Part shown: piece after piece, positions 35,626 through 51,953 of the stretch | How positions within the stretch are numbered: position 1 is the stretch's first letter | Layout: each line of letters begins with the position of its first letter | Source of the DNA: Gadus chalcogrammus | Taxonomy: Eukaryota; Chordata; Actinopteri; Gadiformes; Gadidae | Direction: 5' to 3' | DNA length: 64,000 nt | Assembly (NCBI RefSeq): GCF_026213295.1 | Contig: NC_079421.1 | Location: forward strand, 19,096,929 to 19,160,928 | Translations under genes and position numbers: made by a program | The notes under the pieces: model-generated | Seen by the model: only the letters and a program-made list of their open reading frames with translations | What the model was told of the DNA's origin: nothing | The model's database searches: none

Positions 35626-36330
35626 CTACATTACTACACTACTGTTATAGACCTTGGGACTGAACCTGATGTCATCCACAGCCTTTATATCAGTCATATA
35701 TCAACGCTATTCATGGTAACATGGCCTTTGTAATATATAGCAAGAGCTATATTTACTATTCACTCTTCTTCTCTGTTTTTTAGAAAACACTTTTAGACAA
35801 AGCGACTTCCAGTGATGTAGTGGAGGACACGTCACAACAAAAGTGCGACAAAAGGGGTAAGTAAATATCCTTACACTATTACTATATTCATATATTTCCG
35901 TTGTTGCTTTCTATGTCCTTTTGGATCCAAAGGTCCCAAAGGCCATAACAAGCCAAGACTGTAGGATAATATCGTACAATAATTCAACAATATTTGATCA
36001 TTAAATGAGAAAGCTACCACAAAGCTGTGGCGCTCTGTCGGTCTCACCGCCACTCTCAAGCGGAGTGTATTAAATTAATCTCACTTAAATACTGTTGGAA
36101 TCGGAACAGCTAATCTGAAAGGCATTACCCATGTTGACGAATGAATCAGAGACAGATACAGAGACAGACGGAAAGCAGCTGCCACAGAGAGAGGTGAAGG
36201 GATGGGGGGAGAGAGATCCTGCTCTACAGGGAGAGAGGGATTATGTTTGGGCGCTGTCATGCGTCCTGACATTCAGAATGTTATTAAACTTCAATGGGCG
36301 GAACGCAGGGTTCACTGATTCATCTCAGCA
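35626..36330. other. No gene recognised
   Basis: Mixed sequence without supported coding or repeat structure. Confidence 0.4.
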
Positions 36331-36334
36331 GGCC

Positions 36335-36800
36335 CTTATTCAGCCTTTACTTCCTGCCTTAACCACCGCACTATTCAGCCTTTATTTCATGTGTTCACCA
36401 ACACAATATTCAGCCTTTACTTCATGTGTTCACCAGCGCACTATTCAACCTTTACTTCATGTGTTCACCATCACACTATTCAGGTTTTACTTCATGTGTT
36501 CACCAACACACTATTCAACCTTTACTTCATGTGTTCACCATCACACTATTCAGGTTTTACTTCATGTGTTCACCAACACACTATTCAGCCTTTACTTCAT
36601 GTGTTCACTAGTCACCACCACACTATTCAGACTTTATTACATGGGTTCACCACCGCACTATTCAGCCTTTACTTCATGTGTTCACCACCGCACTATTCAG
36701 CCTTTACTTCATGTGTTCACCATCACACTATTCAGCCTTTACTTCATGTGTTCACTAGTCACCACCGCACTTTTCATCCTTTACATCATGTGTTCACCAG
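36335..36800. repeat. 35-bp minisatellite
   Basis: About thirteen copies of a unit around 'cagcctttacttcatgtgtt' plus 'caccaccgcactatt'. Two copies carry an extra CACTAGT. Since 35 is not a multiple of three, the 214- and 313-codon plus frames here simply cycle through all frames of the unit. They are not genes. Confidence 0.95.
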
Positions 36801-36853
36801 GCATGGAGGAATTCATGCATGGGACTATACGAGTGCACATGAACAAAATCAAC

Positions 36854-37035
<182 letters not shown>

Positions 37036-37650
37036 CCACACACACACACGCAGCCATCTTCACAAGGTTTAAGCAGCGCCCTATATTACTGCAGTAATGT
37101 ATTGTAGTTAATGTCGCTTCCCCGGCCTGCTTGATTTGTATGCACACTAAATATTCATTAGGCCAGTGGACAGAAGAGGGCGGGCTCCGTGGTAATGGGG
37201 GACTTCTTATTCCCTGAACTGCTGACATTAAGGATTACAAGAACAATGCGAAGAAGCGGTGCGCTCAAACTCTGGCTGCATCCGTCTTGGGTTTCTGCTG
37301 CTGGCTTGGCGTGAACTGGCAGGGTGCCTGTGCTCGCTCGCACACGCGCTGCAACAAATGAAAAAAATGTGAATTGAACAATCTCCCGGTAGCAGCAGAG
37401 CTAACCCAGGCGTGCTATCCCATCCCATTGAGTGAAATGTTTGGGTGAAAACACACAAACACACACATATTTCCTGTCTATGAGAGTCGCCATCTTGTTC
37501 ACCTGCCCCGATTGGCCGAGAGTCACCTGCGCAGTGCCACCCGGGGCCACCCTAACATTGATCACCATGGTGACCGGCCCTGCGCTATAATCCTCTCATC
37601 GGTCATTCTGTCTGAGGCAATGGGTGTCGCCATTTATCTCTTCCTCTCTC
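37036..37650. other. No gene recognised
   Basis: Moderately GC-rich sequence without a supported exon. Confidence 0.4.
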
Positions 37651-37655
37651 ACCCC

Positions 37656-37711
<56 letters not shown>

Positions 37712-37812
37712 ACCACCCCTCTAACTATATCTTTCTCTCTAGCCCACCCCTCCTTCTTGCCATCTCTCTCCCTCTCTCTATCGCTCTCACTGTCTCTCAC
37801 CTTCTCTTGCCC

Positions 37813-37843
<31 letters not shown>

Positions 37844-37874
37844 GGCTCTGGCTCTGGCTCTGTCTCTGTCTCTG

Positions 37875-37910
<36 letters not shown>

Positions 37911-37960
37911 TCTGTCTGTCTCTGTCTCTGTCTCTGTCTCTGTCTCTGTCTCTGTCTCTG

Positions 37961-37991
<31 letters not shown>

Positions 37992-38496
37992 GTCTCTGTC
38001 TCTCTCTGTCTCTGTCTCTCTCTGTCTCTGTCTCTCTCTGTCTCTGTCTCTGTCTCTCTCGCTCTCGCTCTCTCTCTCTAGCCCACCTCTCCCTTCCAAG
38101 CTTGCTTTCCAACTCTTCGGTGCTGGTTCTCCCCCCTGCATCCATCTCCCCCCACCCCCCATGCACTCCCCTCCCTTCACCCAGCCAGACAGACAGATGA
38201 GCGGAGCAGGGAGGGAGGGGACAAGCAAGGGGGGGGGGGGGGGGGGGGGGGGCAGGTTTGATGCCAGTTGGCAGCTCATCAACTCAGCCTTTTTTTCTCC
38301 CCTCCAGAAGTGGAATTCCACCCAACCAGGGATAGATAATATTAAGAGTTTAGTGTTTTGGGTACCGCTCTCTCCCTCTCTCTCTCGCTCTCGCTCTCGC
38401 TCTCTCTTGCTCTATCCCTCTGTTGCTCTCTCTCTGTTGCTCTCTCTCTCCCTCTCCCCTCTCTCCTCTCTCTCCCCTCTCTCTCTCTCTCTCTCT

Positions 38497-38548
<52 letters not shown>

Positions 38549-38722
38549 CCTCTCTCTCTCCCCCCCCTCTCTCTCTCTCTCTCCCCCTCTCTCTCTCCCC
38601 CCCCTCTCTCTCTCTCCCCCCCCTCTCTCTCTCTCTGTCTCTGTCTCTCTCTCTCTCTCCTCACTTCCTCTCTCCCCTCTTTCTCTCCCTCTCTCTCATC
38701 TCTCTCTCTCCCCCCCCCCCCC

Positions 38723-38800
<78 letters not shown>
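37656..38800. repeat. Clustered (CT)n / (CTGTCT)n tracts
   Basis: Runs at 37661-37708, 37803-38085 (with CTGTCT and CTGGCT hexamers) and 38370-38798 (with C-run interruptions), plus a G run of about 22 at 38231-38252. Long serine/leucine-rich or arginine/glutamate-rich frames on the two strands are artefacts. Confidence 0.95.
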
Positions 38801-38802
<2 letters not shown>

Positions 38803-39360
38803 TTAATACTTTGATTGAATGCTTTGTTTCGGTAGAACCTGGCTGCGCTCCTATCAGCCTATCACAGAACAGTGGGAGGGGCCAATAAAGCCCCTAGTCC
38901 CTGTATAATAACTCATCATAAACTCATGGAGCTTAATTTACAGAACAGTGCAGCCACATTAGAGGGGATAAATCTGGGGGGCTAAAGTGCTAAAGGGGTC
39001 CAGCGGTCGGTGCCACAGCCTGGGCCTCGGGGGGCTGCAGGACCAGCACAATAGCCCTATTCACCACCATTCCCTCTGTGTGTCTGTGTGTGTCTATATA
39101 GGTGTGTGGCTTTATCTATGTATGTGTGTGTGTGTGTGTGTGTGGGTGGGTGGGTTTGCATGTCTATAGAAGTGTATGGGTATGTGTTTGTCTACATATG
39201 TGTGTGAGGTTGTGTGTATGTGTGTGTGTGCCTGTAAGTATGATTTTGTGTGTGAGGGATAAGCAAATAAAGCATTAATGCTGTCCTAAGGCAGACACTG
39301 TGTGGGCTGTCACCGATGTGTTAGGTGCTGTTTTGCCAATCTTATCTATTTCATGCTTCA
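38801..39360. other. No gene recognised
   Basis: Contains GT-rich stretches at 39075-39240 and no supported exon. Confidence 0.4.
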
Positions 39361-39530
<170 letters not shown>

Positions 39531-40240
39531 GCTGAAGGCTGGATTAATAAATTAGGTGAGGCTGCTCTATGCGGCCTGACCTAGTACTTGTGTGTGTGTG
39601 TGCGTGTGTGTGTGTGTGCGTGTGTGGTGCGTGCATGATGTGTTTGTTTGAAGAGTTGCATTGAAACAATAATCCCACACTCAAGCCATTGAAGCAGGAT
39701 AGCCTGGTGGCTATGATGTTTGAATGAAAACGTTCCTGACCAAAGCAGAACCGCCGTCCGGGCACTTTCCGGCTCAGCCAACTTCCCTTTTGTTCTTTGA
39801 CAATGAGCAATTGTCGTCTCACCCCCCTTTTGGCTCACCGCCTTCACTTAACAGCAAAAAAAGGATGGCAAAATGGATGAGACAGAACACAAGGGAGGAG
39901 CGGGGAAATTGCGAGGATGAAAAAGGCAGTGTTACTTACTTGGACTGAGGGAACCTTTATTTCTGGGTTTGGAAATGATATTTGGCTAGATATTTACTTT
40001 TGTGAGAATAGGGTGACCGCAGAATTAGTAATTAAATGCCGGCTGCTGTTTATTTTTTATAAAAGAGCTGTCATTTCAACTCGCTCCTCCTTCCCTAGAT
40101 AGGTGCGCTATGAAGGAGGTCAAATTAATAGAGTTCAGTAATCAAAGACCTCCATACGTTTGGAGAAGAAGACAATTCTGGCCTGAAAGATTTTGGTGGG
40201 TCGGTCAGGGCAAAAATCCATCGAAGCATTTTTCTGTACG

Positions 40241-40463
<223 letters not shown>

Positions 40464-40540
40464 GAGAGAGAGAGGGGGGGGGGGGGGGGCTTGGACCAAG
40501 AAAGAGAGAGAGAGGGGGAGAGAGAGAGAGGGGGAGAGAG

Positions 40541-43078
40541 ATTTGACTCATAAGAGACGCATTAGACGAAAAGACAGAAAAAAAGATTGAGGGATGTACC
40601 ACTAGGTATGTGTCTGTGTGTGTCTCTGTGAGTGCGCGCATGCTTGCATCCTTCTTCAAAACAATAAAGAAATTTGGTCAAGTGGTTCTCGATGCAGGAC
40701 AAACTATTTCCTGCTCAACGCCTGCATGACTTTGTGCCGTCCCCTCAATTTCCGTCTGGCCGCGGTGCATCTCATTCTGTATCGATTTCCTTTATATCCT
40801 CAGTTTTAAAAGCACCACTCCCGACAGCGTGAAACATTTGTCCGTCTCTCCTCGGAACAACGGGAAATCGAGAAGCACCAGAGGATTAGTTGCGCTAAAA
40901 TGGGATTAGGAGGGAAGTTTTAAAACAAATAAAACAAAAGAACAGCTCACGGGAAAATCAATGAAGGGGAGCCCCACTGTTGGTTCCTGATTTAGTGGTT
41001 CTTATATTCCAATCATCTTGGTGTTAACTGATTTTCGAATTTTGATATCTCGACGCCCGATACTCGACGCAGAGACGTTGGCTACTCTTCCTGATAGATT
41101 AAACATGCTGCTAATTACAAGTAACATCAAACTTACCTGGAGACGTCTGGGCTTTGCCTTAATGATCGATTGTACAACGTGTGCAATCACAAGCACTGAC
41201 AATTCAACAATGCACCAATCAACGGGTTCCCACCTCCCCCATACAAGAAACAAAACACAAAAAGAAAAGACAATCAACATCCCAATATTATATTCAGCAA
41301 CAGACAAACCTGCACCAACAAACATGCTCTCATAAAGTATGACATTGCTTGTCACCTATTCTCATCGTTATATTTCTATTTTGTCTATGGTTTTATGGAT
41401 AGAGGCTTACATTGAAGTCAGTTACATGTCAGTAGGTATCTTGGGATACCCACAGGGAGGATGATTCTGCTGCTGATTCTATCTCTGTCTTCGTCGCTCT
41501 CTCTCTCTGCCATATCTCTTCATTCATTAGTTCATGGCGGTATCTTAATGAACACCTGTTACATTAACTTACTGTCACAAGGCTTATTGGTTTTTGTCTA
41601 TGCATGTGCATGTGTAAGTGTACGCATGCGCATATTTGTGTAAATGCATGTGTGCGTGTATGTGCATGTGTGGGAAGGCATTAATGTGTGTCTGTCTGTG
41701 TGTGCGTAAATGTGTATGTGTGTGTGTGTGTGTTAATTAGTGCCCACTTGCTGCTACTCATCAGCTCTCCTCTAACGAGCACCCAGACCCTGGTAGGAGC
41801 CACACCTGGACTCAATTAGCCAGGACTCACTTTTTAATCATCTGAGTGCTCACCACAAGACGCTCTCGCTTTCTTCTCTTCACTCGCTCTATGTTTTCCG
41901 TCATTGTTCTTCTTTGACAAACCGTTCTGCTGGTTCATCAGTGAGCTCCGCCACACGCCTCCTAGCTAATTACTTTAATAAGGAGACATACAAACAGGCA
42001 GGCGATCAAAGACATACCATTTGGATAAAGATGAACGAATTAATAATCGATCAAATGAAGAAAAACACACAATCTCAACTTGACGACCACAGTAACTCCT
42101 CGAGTTATTGCTTGGCCCTAGAATTTAAATTTAAGATAACGGCTCATTTGTGTTATCAAGTTCTGGGCTGTGCTGCAATATTACCTAGCTGTTATTATTA
42201 AGACATCAGTCATCATCACCGTGTTTATTTCCGTCCGTGTCTATTCTCAGGTGACACAATTTCAGCTGATAACAAGAATAACGCGACATTAAAAATGTTT
42301 TCTTTGCGCTTAACCACTATTAAGTTCCAACCAGTATGGTAATTCTACCTCATCTCAATATTTGCTATCGATTAAGAATAGTTTATTGATATGTGTCCGT
42401 CTACCCTAAAAAATATATACTGTATTCTGATAAGCAAGTGTATCTTTTTGATAAAACTACTGATCTGTAACTGCCTGTTGGTCTGATCTGTTTATTATCT
42501 GTTCTGTTATTAGCGGTTTTAACACTTGTGTCCCTTTAACCGGTGTTGATTAACAAAGCCCACACCTCCTCTCATAGATCTCCTCCCTTACATTCTTTAT
42601 GTACAATCTTGGGTAGCCTATATAGGGTTTGACTTCAGTACTTAAGTACTCTAACGAAGAACACTCGAGAGCTATTTGGACTTTCATTTTTTCCTATATC
42701 AGTGTAACTTTATTAGAAGTGAATATAACTACAGAATATAATTCAGATCGTAAATCTAGAAATCAATAAAAAGGAGGTTACATTAAATAATAAGCTTTAC
42801 TTTAGAGCCATTTTTTATAGACTAGGAATAACAGCACATTCTAACCTTCAGTACATCAGTACCTAACTTTGTATTTCCAGGCTGGAAATGTTTATTTCTT
42901 GTGTTTCTAAACTTTCCATACCCTATGTTTGGGTAGATTTGTTTTTGCGAGGCATTGTATTGTATTCCTCCCATGAGGTTTGACACTGAATGAAGCAGAT
43001 TACTAATTCAATGGTATTCTACAGTAAATACACTGTGGAGACACAATGCACTGAGAGAAACTCGAGTGTGATGGCAAA
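40541..43078. other. No gene recognised
   Basis: Open frames at 41002-41355 (minus, 117 codons) and 41914-42201 (plus) have no domain I can recognise and no repeat origin. GT-rich runs occur at 41640-41735. I cannot support a gene. Confidence 0.4.
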
Positions 43079-46439
<3,361 letters not shown>

Positions 46440-46445
46440 TTTATT
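46440..46445 (-). terminator. gria1: Candidate gria1 polyadenylation signal (AATAAA)
   Basis: TTTATT on the plus strand is AATAAA on the gria1 strand, about 410 bp after the stop codon. It is the first canonical signal I see downstream, but longer 3' UTRs are possible. Confidence 0.4.
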
Positions 46446-46855
46446 GCAAATCATTTTTCATCCTCCATCCCCCCCCCCTCCCCCCCACCCCCCCACCTTA
46501 ATATACAGTTCAAACATCTTCTCCATGTAGAAAAAAGAAAGGAAAAAATCGAAAGAAACAAATTAAAGCCAGTGTGAGGCTGGCTGGTTCATAGTTTTAA
46601 GTGAGCGGTTTGAGAGCACATTTTGGCAGTAAGGTCTTGTATTTAGTTGAGGGGGGGGGGGGGGGGGGGTGGAGGAGGAGGGGGAGGGAGGGGGATCTCA
46701 GGCTGGCAGCCCAGTTGATGATTTGTGCTGGAATTAAACGCAAGGGTAGCCAATCCTGCCAGCCAGGTTTTTTTGTTGTGAGTCAAAGAGTCCTGTGCTC
46801 CTCTCGGTCCGACCCTGCCAATGACTTGCCGCCGTTTTGGTGTCACGTGACGCGA

Positions 46856-47077
46856 TCACATGCCCGAGGCCCCCAACCCCAGGCTGGCAGTGTGGCTCAT
46901 ACAGGGCAGCGTCTGCACGGTCTTGGGGAAGTCGTGGGCTAGGAGGCGGCCGTTCTCCCCAACTCCTCCTCCTCCTCCTCCTACTCCTCCTCCTCCTCCT
47001 CCTCCACCACCCCCGCCATTCCCGTTCCCGCTCATCCTGGTCAGGGTCGAACAGTGCATGGCGTCGTTGATGGACTG
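46856..47077 (-). CDS. gria1: gria1 last coding exon: long GluA1-type cytoplasmic tail
   Basis: Encodes the intracellular C-tail of AMPA receptor subunit GluA1. It starts [17 protein letters not shown], runs through a glycine tract and [13 protein letters not shown], and ends [16 protein letters not shown] before TGA at 46856-46858. The order QQSIN..., GENGR..SHDFPK and PCMSH is specific to GluA1 among the four AMPA subunits. The acceptor is a pyrimidine-rich stretch ending CCCGGCAG just before 47077, phase 0 with the M4 exon. The basic residue at -2 from serine (RMS) sits where the mammalian PKA site lies. The final SGM fits a class I PDZ ligand, like the mammalian TGL. Two GGA-coded glycine runs (seen as CTC repeats at about 46963-47012) lengthen the tail. 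The acceptor seems to skip the few residues (GFCLIP-like) that mammals have before QQS. Confidence 0.9.
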   Translation of the reverse strand, partial: QSINDAMHCSTLTRMSGNGNGGGGGGGGGGGVGGGGGGVGENGRLLAHDFPKTVQTLPCMSHTASLGLGASGM

Positions 47078-49866
47078 CTGCCGGGAAACGCCGACATACA
47101 GACGGACACACAAAACAAGCAAAACAAACACATGTCATCTAGAGCGGGAAAACACACAAAACACCAGCAATGTTTGAAGAGTTCCTATCTAGGCTCGGTC
47201 CCTAGTCTGGGGTTCCCCTTCTCCGGGAACACATTACAAGGGCAGTGTCGTCTAGTTGTGGCTAGGGTTGGTGGCTCTCCGCCTAAAAGTTTGTGGGTTT
47301 GAACGCCAACATCGGCGATCTACGTCAGTGATCTACGCCCTCATTTGTGACAGGTATCCAAATGAGTGTCACTTAAAAAAAACGTATATACGGTCTAAAA
47401 CTTTATGCTAATAATGCAGGCCAGAGCTATTGTGCTCCTGACAGAGAGCGAGAGAAGCCTACGTCCCCTGTCGCTTTGTCTTTCCCCCTGTCCTCTGTGA
47501 TCTTCACAGGTGGAGGCACATGTCGCTGGAGGACACGCGTTGCTGCACCCGCACGGAGCAGACGCGTGGGCGGAGAGAGGGGAGAGGAGCCGGGGGCGTT
47601 GTCCCTCCACTTTATTCCAATAAAAGCCAGTAGGCCTTGATATCAGAGCTAATGATGTGTGGCGCGTGTGTGCGCGTGCATGTTGTTTGCAGCACCGCAA
47701 CTACCAACAACCAATAACCACCACCACCACCACCACCATGAACCTCCTATTGATGATCTAATTTGGCCGATGCAATCTGGAGCTAGCTGTGAGTAGCGAG
47801 GGGATGGTTGAGTTACAAGAGCCCCCTAATTGGATCTGCTTTGTTGTGCCTTGCTTGGCAAACAGCATAAAAGGCACCGCTGGACAAAAGGGCTGCCGGC
47901 CAATCTGATGAGCATACTGATCAGGTGTCTCCTCGTCAGCTAATTAAAGCAGAAGTCATCCCCCATCAGGATGATTCCTGGCGTTGGCCTTGTACACTCG
48001 CCCCTGAGCAAGCGGGGATGTTTTTCGGGGCCGTATGACCATGAATGTAGGAGTCAAACTCAAGGATCTCATGTAGGGATGCACCGATTCCACTTTTTCT
48101 CAGATCAAGTACAAGTACTTGCATTTGGGTACTCGCCGTTACAGAGTACCGATATGAGCCAATATGCCTAATAATGCCATTACAGTTTAAAGAGCCAGTG
48201 GACCCACTGTTTCCGTTGGATTTCAAACTCAATAAATCAAATTGGGCTGAGAGTTCTAGGAAAGAGGGGGGCATGTTATCCCAGTGGTTACGACCCACTG
48301 TGACTTTTTGTTACTTTTATAACACCAACGTTGTGTATGAGCATGATGATGTTTTATGTCACATGCGCCACACACCTTAGTGATAATACTATAGGTGTCC
48401 AGGAATACGGGAACATTTCTGAAAAGCTTTCTCTCGGACGCCACATTCAACCGCTGCCCGGAGAGAGCTCCAAACGTCCACACAAACTGCGGACGCTGCT
48501 CTATGCTCTAAATTGGGGACTCACTTCAGTAACAGTGTTAAAATGGCATAGATTGCTATGTTGACGATCATATCAGACAAAATGCCACGTTTACAAAAAA
48601 AACGTTTGGGTTCACCATAAGCTCTTCAACGTTACATCACGTTGCGTTAAGTGGTATCGGGTGGTTGTATCAGCGAAGTTTTACAAGCACAGTATTGGGC
48701 CCAAGTCTGAGTACTGGAATCGGTGCATCCCTAATCTCACTTGGCCAGATAATTAACTAAAAATGCACTCATGTGTCATCTGCTGCTGCTGGAAAAAACA
48801 CAACCAGAAGCTGCAGCAGTTCAAAAGATGTTAACAATAAATGCATTTGTACATGGGTTAGGTTGAGCCCGGTGTGATTACAAACAGACAGGGACGCACA
48901 GCAACAGCCCTGTGGCGTCCTCTAACTCTAGTTGGCTGGAGTGAAGGATGAAACACATGGCGAGCCCCCAGGGCGTGGCCCCCCTGGGCCGGCCAGGGGA
49001 TTGACATAGATAGGATGTACATTGATAGGATGCTCATTGTTCACAACAATGAACCCTGCGTCACACGGCAGGTCAGCCAAGGGTGAAGAGTGGAAGCGGT
49101 GGATAAGAAGAAGAAGAAGAAGGGAATTTGGCGCACGAATTGATTCAAATTGCCCATTTGTATGGCATCTTGTAACTTTTGTCTTAAGGAAATCGGCTAT
49201 ATTGATAATTAATAGTTGACCGGATCGATGTGTAGGCAATAGTGATCTGTTACTACAACTAATTCATAAAATTGAATCATCAATTGGTAACCTCATTAGG
49301 TATAGCGATGGAATATAAGCATAACATGCTTAGATGGATTAGAAATAAGACAGCTTAATACTATCCACCCAGATCATTTAATTCTAGCGAACATATATAG
49401 CTTCTGAGCCTCCTCTGATCCTTCACCGTAACATGCAGTGAAGAGAACACGTGCACCTGTGTCTGCATTGCTACCGTGCAGCAGAGAAACGGGGGCAATT
49501 TGGAATCAAAAGATATCGCCCCCCCCCAAAAAAAAAGATAACAAGAGAATCAGTGAGTGAGCCAGGTTTCGCCTGAGGCGGAAAGCTGCAGGGGGGTATA
49601 CAAGAAGGGGGCGGGGTTTACATTGGGACTGTTTTAGCACTAGGGAGGTGAAGCCATGAGCGACCATAACTGTCATCACGGTGGGATCGGGGGGGGGGGG
49701 AAGGGGGGGCTGTGAGGAAGAAGGCATATGCATGTCATCGGCATCATCATTAGCATCGTCATTAGCATCATCATCATCATTAGCATCATCATCATCATCA
49801 TCACGGCGCCATCCAGAGCGTGTCCCTACCCCGGTGTGTGCGCTGTGCTCTGGCGCCCCCCGTGTT
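47078..49866 (-). other. gria1: Last intron of gria1 / short-isoform 3' region
   Basis: Non-coding. Contains a possible tRNA-like SINE fragment near 47245-47300 (B-box-like GGGTTTGAACGCC), a hAT element at 48074-48733, GAA repeats near 49105 and ATC repeats near 49740-49800. If the M4 exon is read through, the part below 49867 would be the short isoform's 3' UTR. A minus-strand ATTAAA lies at 49377-49382. Confidence 0.6.
48074..48733. mobile_element. Non-autonomous hAT transposon in the last gria1 intron
   Basis: Perfect 19-bp terminal inverted repeats (TAGGGATGCACCGATTCCA). The flanking 8-mers atctcatg (48066-48073) and atctcact (48734-48741) match at the first 6 positions, an aged 8-bp target duplication. 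Length 660 bp with no transposase. Confidence 0.9.
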
Positions 49867-50001
49867 CTAAATCTTAACCGTGTTGTTGGCGTACAGGCCG
49901 TAGCTCTGCAGCTCTGTGTAGGGGGCGCTAGCGCCCCTGTCTAAGGAGGCGCAGTGAAAGGCCTGTGCGGCCGAGGCTGCGGCGGCACGCGCGGTGGACA
50001 C
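49867..50001 (-). CDS. gria1: gria1 alternative short C-tail (read-through of the M4 exon), GluA2/3-like
   Basis: The frame of the M4 exon stays open past its predicted donor for 44 more codons. It starts [17 protein letters not shown] and ends [15 protein letters not shown] before TAG at 49867-49869. The end closely resembles the short tails of GluA2 and GluA3, which also begin V/L after RMK, carry a Y..Y spacing and end SVKI, the class II PDZ ligand bound by GRIP and PICK1. Mammalian GluA1 is known only with the long tail. What I see is conserved-looking coding sequence. That it is translated is an inference. Use of the donor at 50001 would remove it and join to the long-tail exon. Confidence 0.7.
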   Translation of the reverse strand: MSTARAAAASAAQAFHCASLDRGASAPYTELQSYGLYANNTVKI

Positions 50002-50136
50002 CTTCATTCGCCGCGACTCGGTTCGGGACTTGTAGCAGAACTCGACCAGGGCCACCAGCATGGCCAGGCCCAGGCCCCCGATCAGGATGTAGAAGACCCC
50101 CGCCACGTTGCTGAGGCTCAGGGCGCTGGTCTTGTC
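50002..50136 (-). CDS. gria1: gria1 exon with transmembrane segment M4
   Basis: 135 bp, phase 0 at both ends. It encodes [10 protein letters not shown], then the M4 helix ([20 protein letters not shown]) and the start of the cytoplasmic tail, [15 protein letters not shown]. The acceptor is CCCCACCAG before 50136. The donor after ATGAAG is GTGTCC, which fits the consensus poorly after GTG. This exon follows either flop or flip in the mRNA. The sequence is almost invariant across AMPA subunits; SRTES fits GluA1. Confidence 0.95.
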
Positions 50137-51953
50137 CTGGTGGGGATGAGGGGGGATGAGGTGGGGGAGAGAACACGTGGTTAGGAGACGGGAGTGGGAG
50201 GGAGAGGGCGGGCGACACGCATTAGATGACACACAGGTACACACGACGTGGAGCGTTTCACAGGGACAGGTCTAGCACACACAGGCGGTACAGGGACACG
50301 CACATGCATTCTGCATGGAGTCTTCTAGCTACGGATGCACACACATTTAGTTTGCTCAGGAGCGAGGAGAAGGCAGTCACACACATTGAGCGTGCACTCG
50401 ACGAGACGTGACGACACAAATATGAACGTACCCTATCGAAAGCCCTTGTTTAACTTATTTCTGTGCATTTGGTTCATTTGAGATCCTGTCTGAATATCAA
50501 CGTATCAGAATCATTACCATTTACATAAATACGTTTTAAGCTATTTTATACAGTCTATGTCTCAATGTTAGTGGGGTTATTTATATGGCGCTATCTGAGA
50601 TATCTCCAGGTATGGATGGCAGACCTTAGCAGAACTGTGGTCACTTAAGGTGATTAAAACCATAATTTAGCCCGACCAAATGTTCTCCGGTCAATTCAAC
50701 CTACAGTCATTACCATATTAAAGTGGTTTAACTAAACAGGTATATACTTCATTCATTATCAGTTGGGGAAATGGGAAGTGTTTTCAAAGTTAAGTTATAA
50801 TAGTGCTAATTAGCTTATAGCCTGATTCTTAATTAAGAGAGAGTAGGGTAAACTTGGATAGCCAGTGTATTTTCTTTTGTTGCATAATTGTAAACAGCTG
50901 CCAGCGGGCTCATTATCAAAATATATTTGTCCTCAACAAATTCCCAAATGCTAACATTTTCTAAATGTGATTAGCACTGCGTAAATAAAACATTAAGACA
51001 AATGACTTTTAATCATTTAGTCAGTCACAACGTATTCCAGGGGGCAGATTAAAACATCCCCATATGTGAATACTGTAGCCATGCAATTAAATGCCTACAC
51101 TTGATAAACAAATGAAGCACAGGACAATTCATCAAAAGTAACCCCCCCGCTAGTCGACAGAGACAAACATCACTTCATGCAAAACAGTTGGTGTGATTCA
51201 GGACCCATGGGCCAGATTGACATGGTTTGCACGTGAACATGCACACTCCATTTTAACTGGGGGGCAACAGGGGGAGTCATTGCAAGGGGCCACAAGGTAA
51301 AAGGTTGGTATTCCTCATCTCAAAGGCTATAATATTCTCATCTGACATTGCCTGCTTTCTGCAGACTCTTTGGGGATATTATCGTGCTGTCGTTTCCAGT
51401 TTTGCAGGAATAAAATCCCTTTGTACATTGTGAGCGATGTGTTCTACAAGCTCAAGGTTAGAAGAACATTTCATCTAGGGCCGTTACGCAGCACTCTCAA
51501 GGCCATCCATCTACAGATAGGCTTTACACAACCGGGCTCTGTCGGTGTGTGTGTGTGCGCGCGTGTGTCTGGGTGCGCGTGCCTGTGCGTGCGGCAATGA
51601 GAACGAGTGTGCGTTGACGCGTCTGCATCTTAACTATGACCCCAGTGAAAAAATTCTATTCAAATCCAAAGTCAAACTCGCTACGTCTTAAGTGTACAGG
51701 AGGACACAACGACCGTGGCTGCAAATGCACGTCGGTCTTCTGTTTAAGGTGCTTGAGAGAGGACTGTGGTAGGTCAGGGGGGGGGGAAGGGGACAGGGGG
51801 GCATTAGGAGGCTAGTCTGGGATGAGGCTGAGGCCAAACTGGGGTCTGAGGATGCGGGTGGGGGGGGGGGGCTGGGTTGGAGGTTGTGTGGATTGGTATG
51901 TGGGGGGGGGGGGGGGGTTGGCTATAAAGCGACTGTCTGAGTTGAAGACTGAC
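50137..51953 (-). other. gria1: gria1 intron between flip and M4 exons
   Basis: Non-coding. Holds GT-rich repeats near 51545-51590 and G runs at 51775-51915, which are C runs on the gria1 strand. No other feature recognised. Confidence 0.8.

Noticed and set aside
37624..38888. 396-codon and other long serine/leucine or arginine/glutamate frames
   Set aside because: They come from (CT)n/(AG)n tracts, which lack stop codons in every frame.
41002..41355. 117-codon minus-strand frame with hydrophobic stretches
   Set aside because: No recognisable domain, no splice signals and no neighbours to support it; probably chance.
47245..47300. Possible tRNA gene with a B-box-like GGGTTTGAACGCC
   Set aside because: No clover-leaf pairing was apparent; at most a tRNA-derived SINE fragment.
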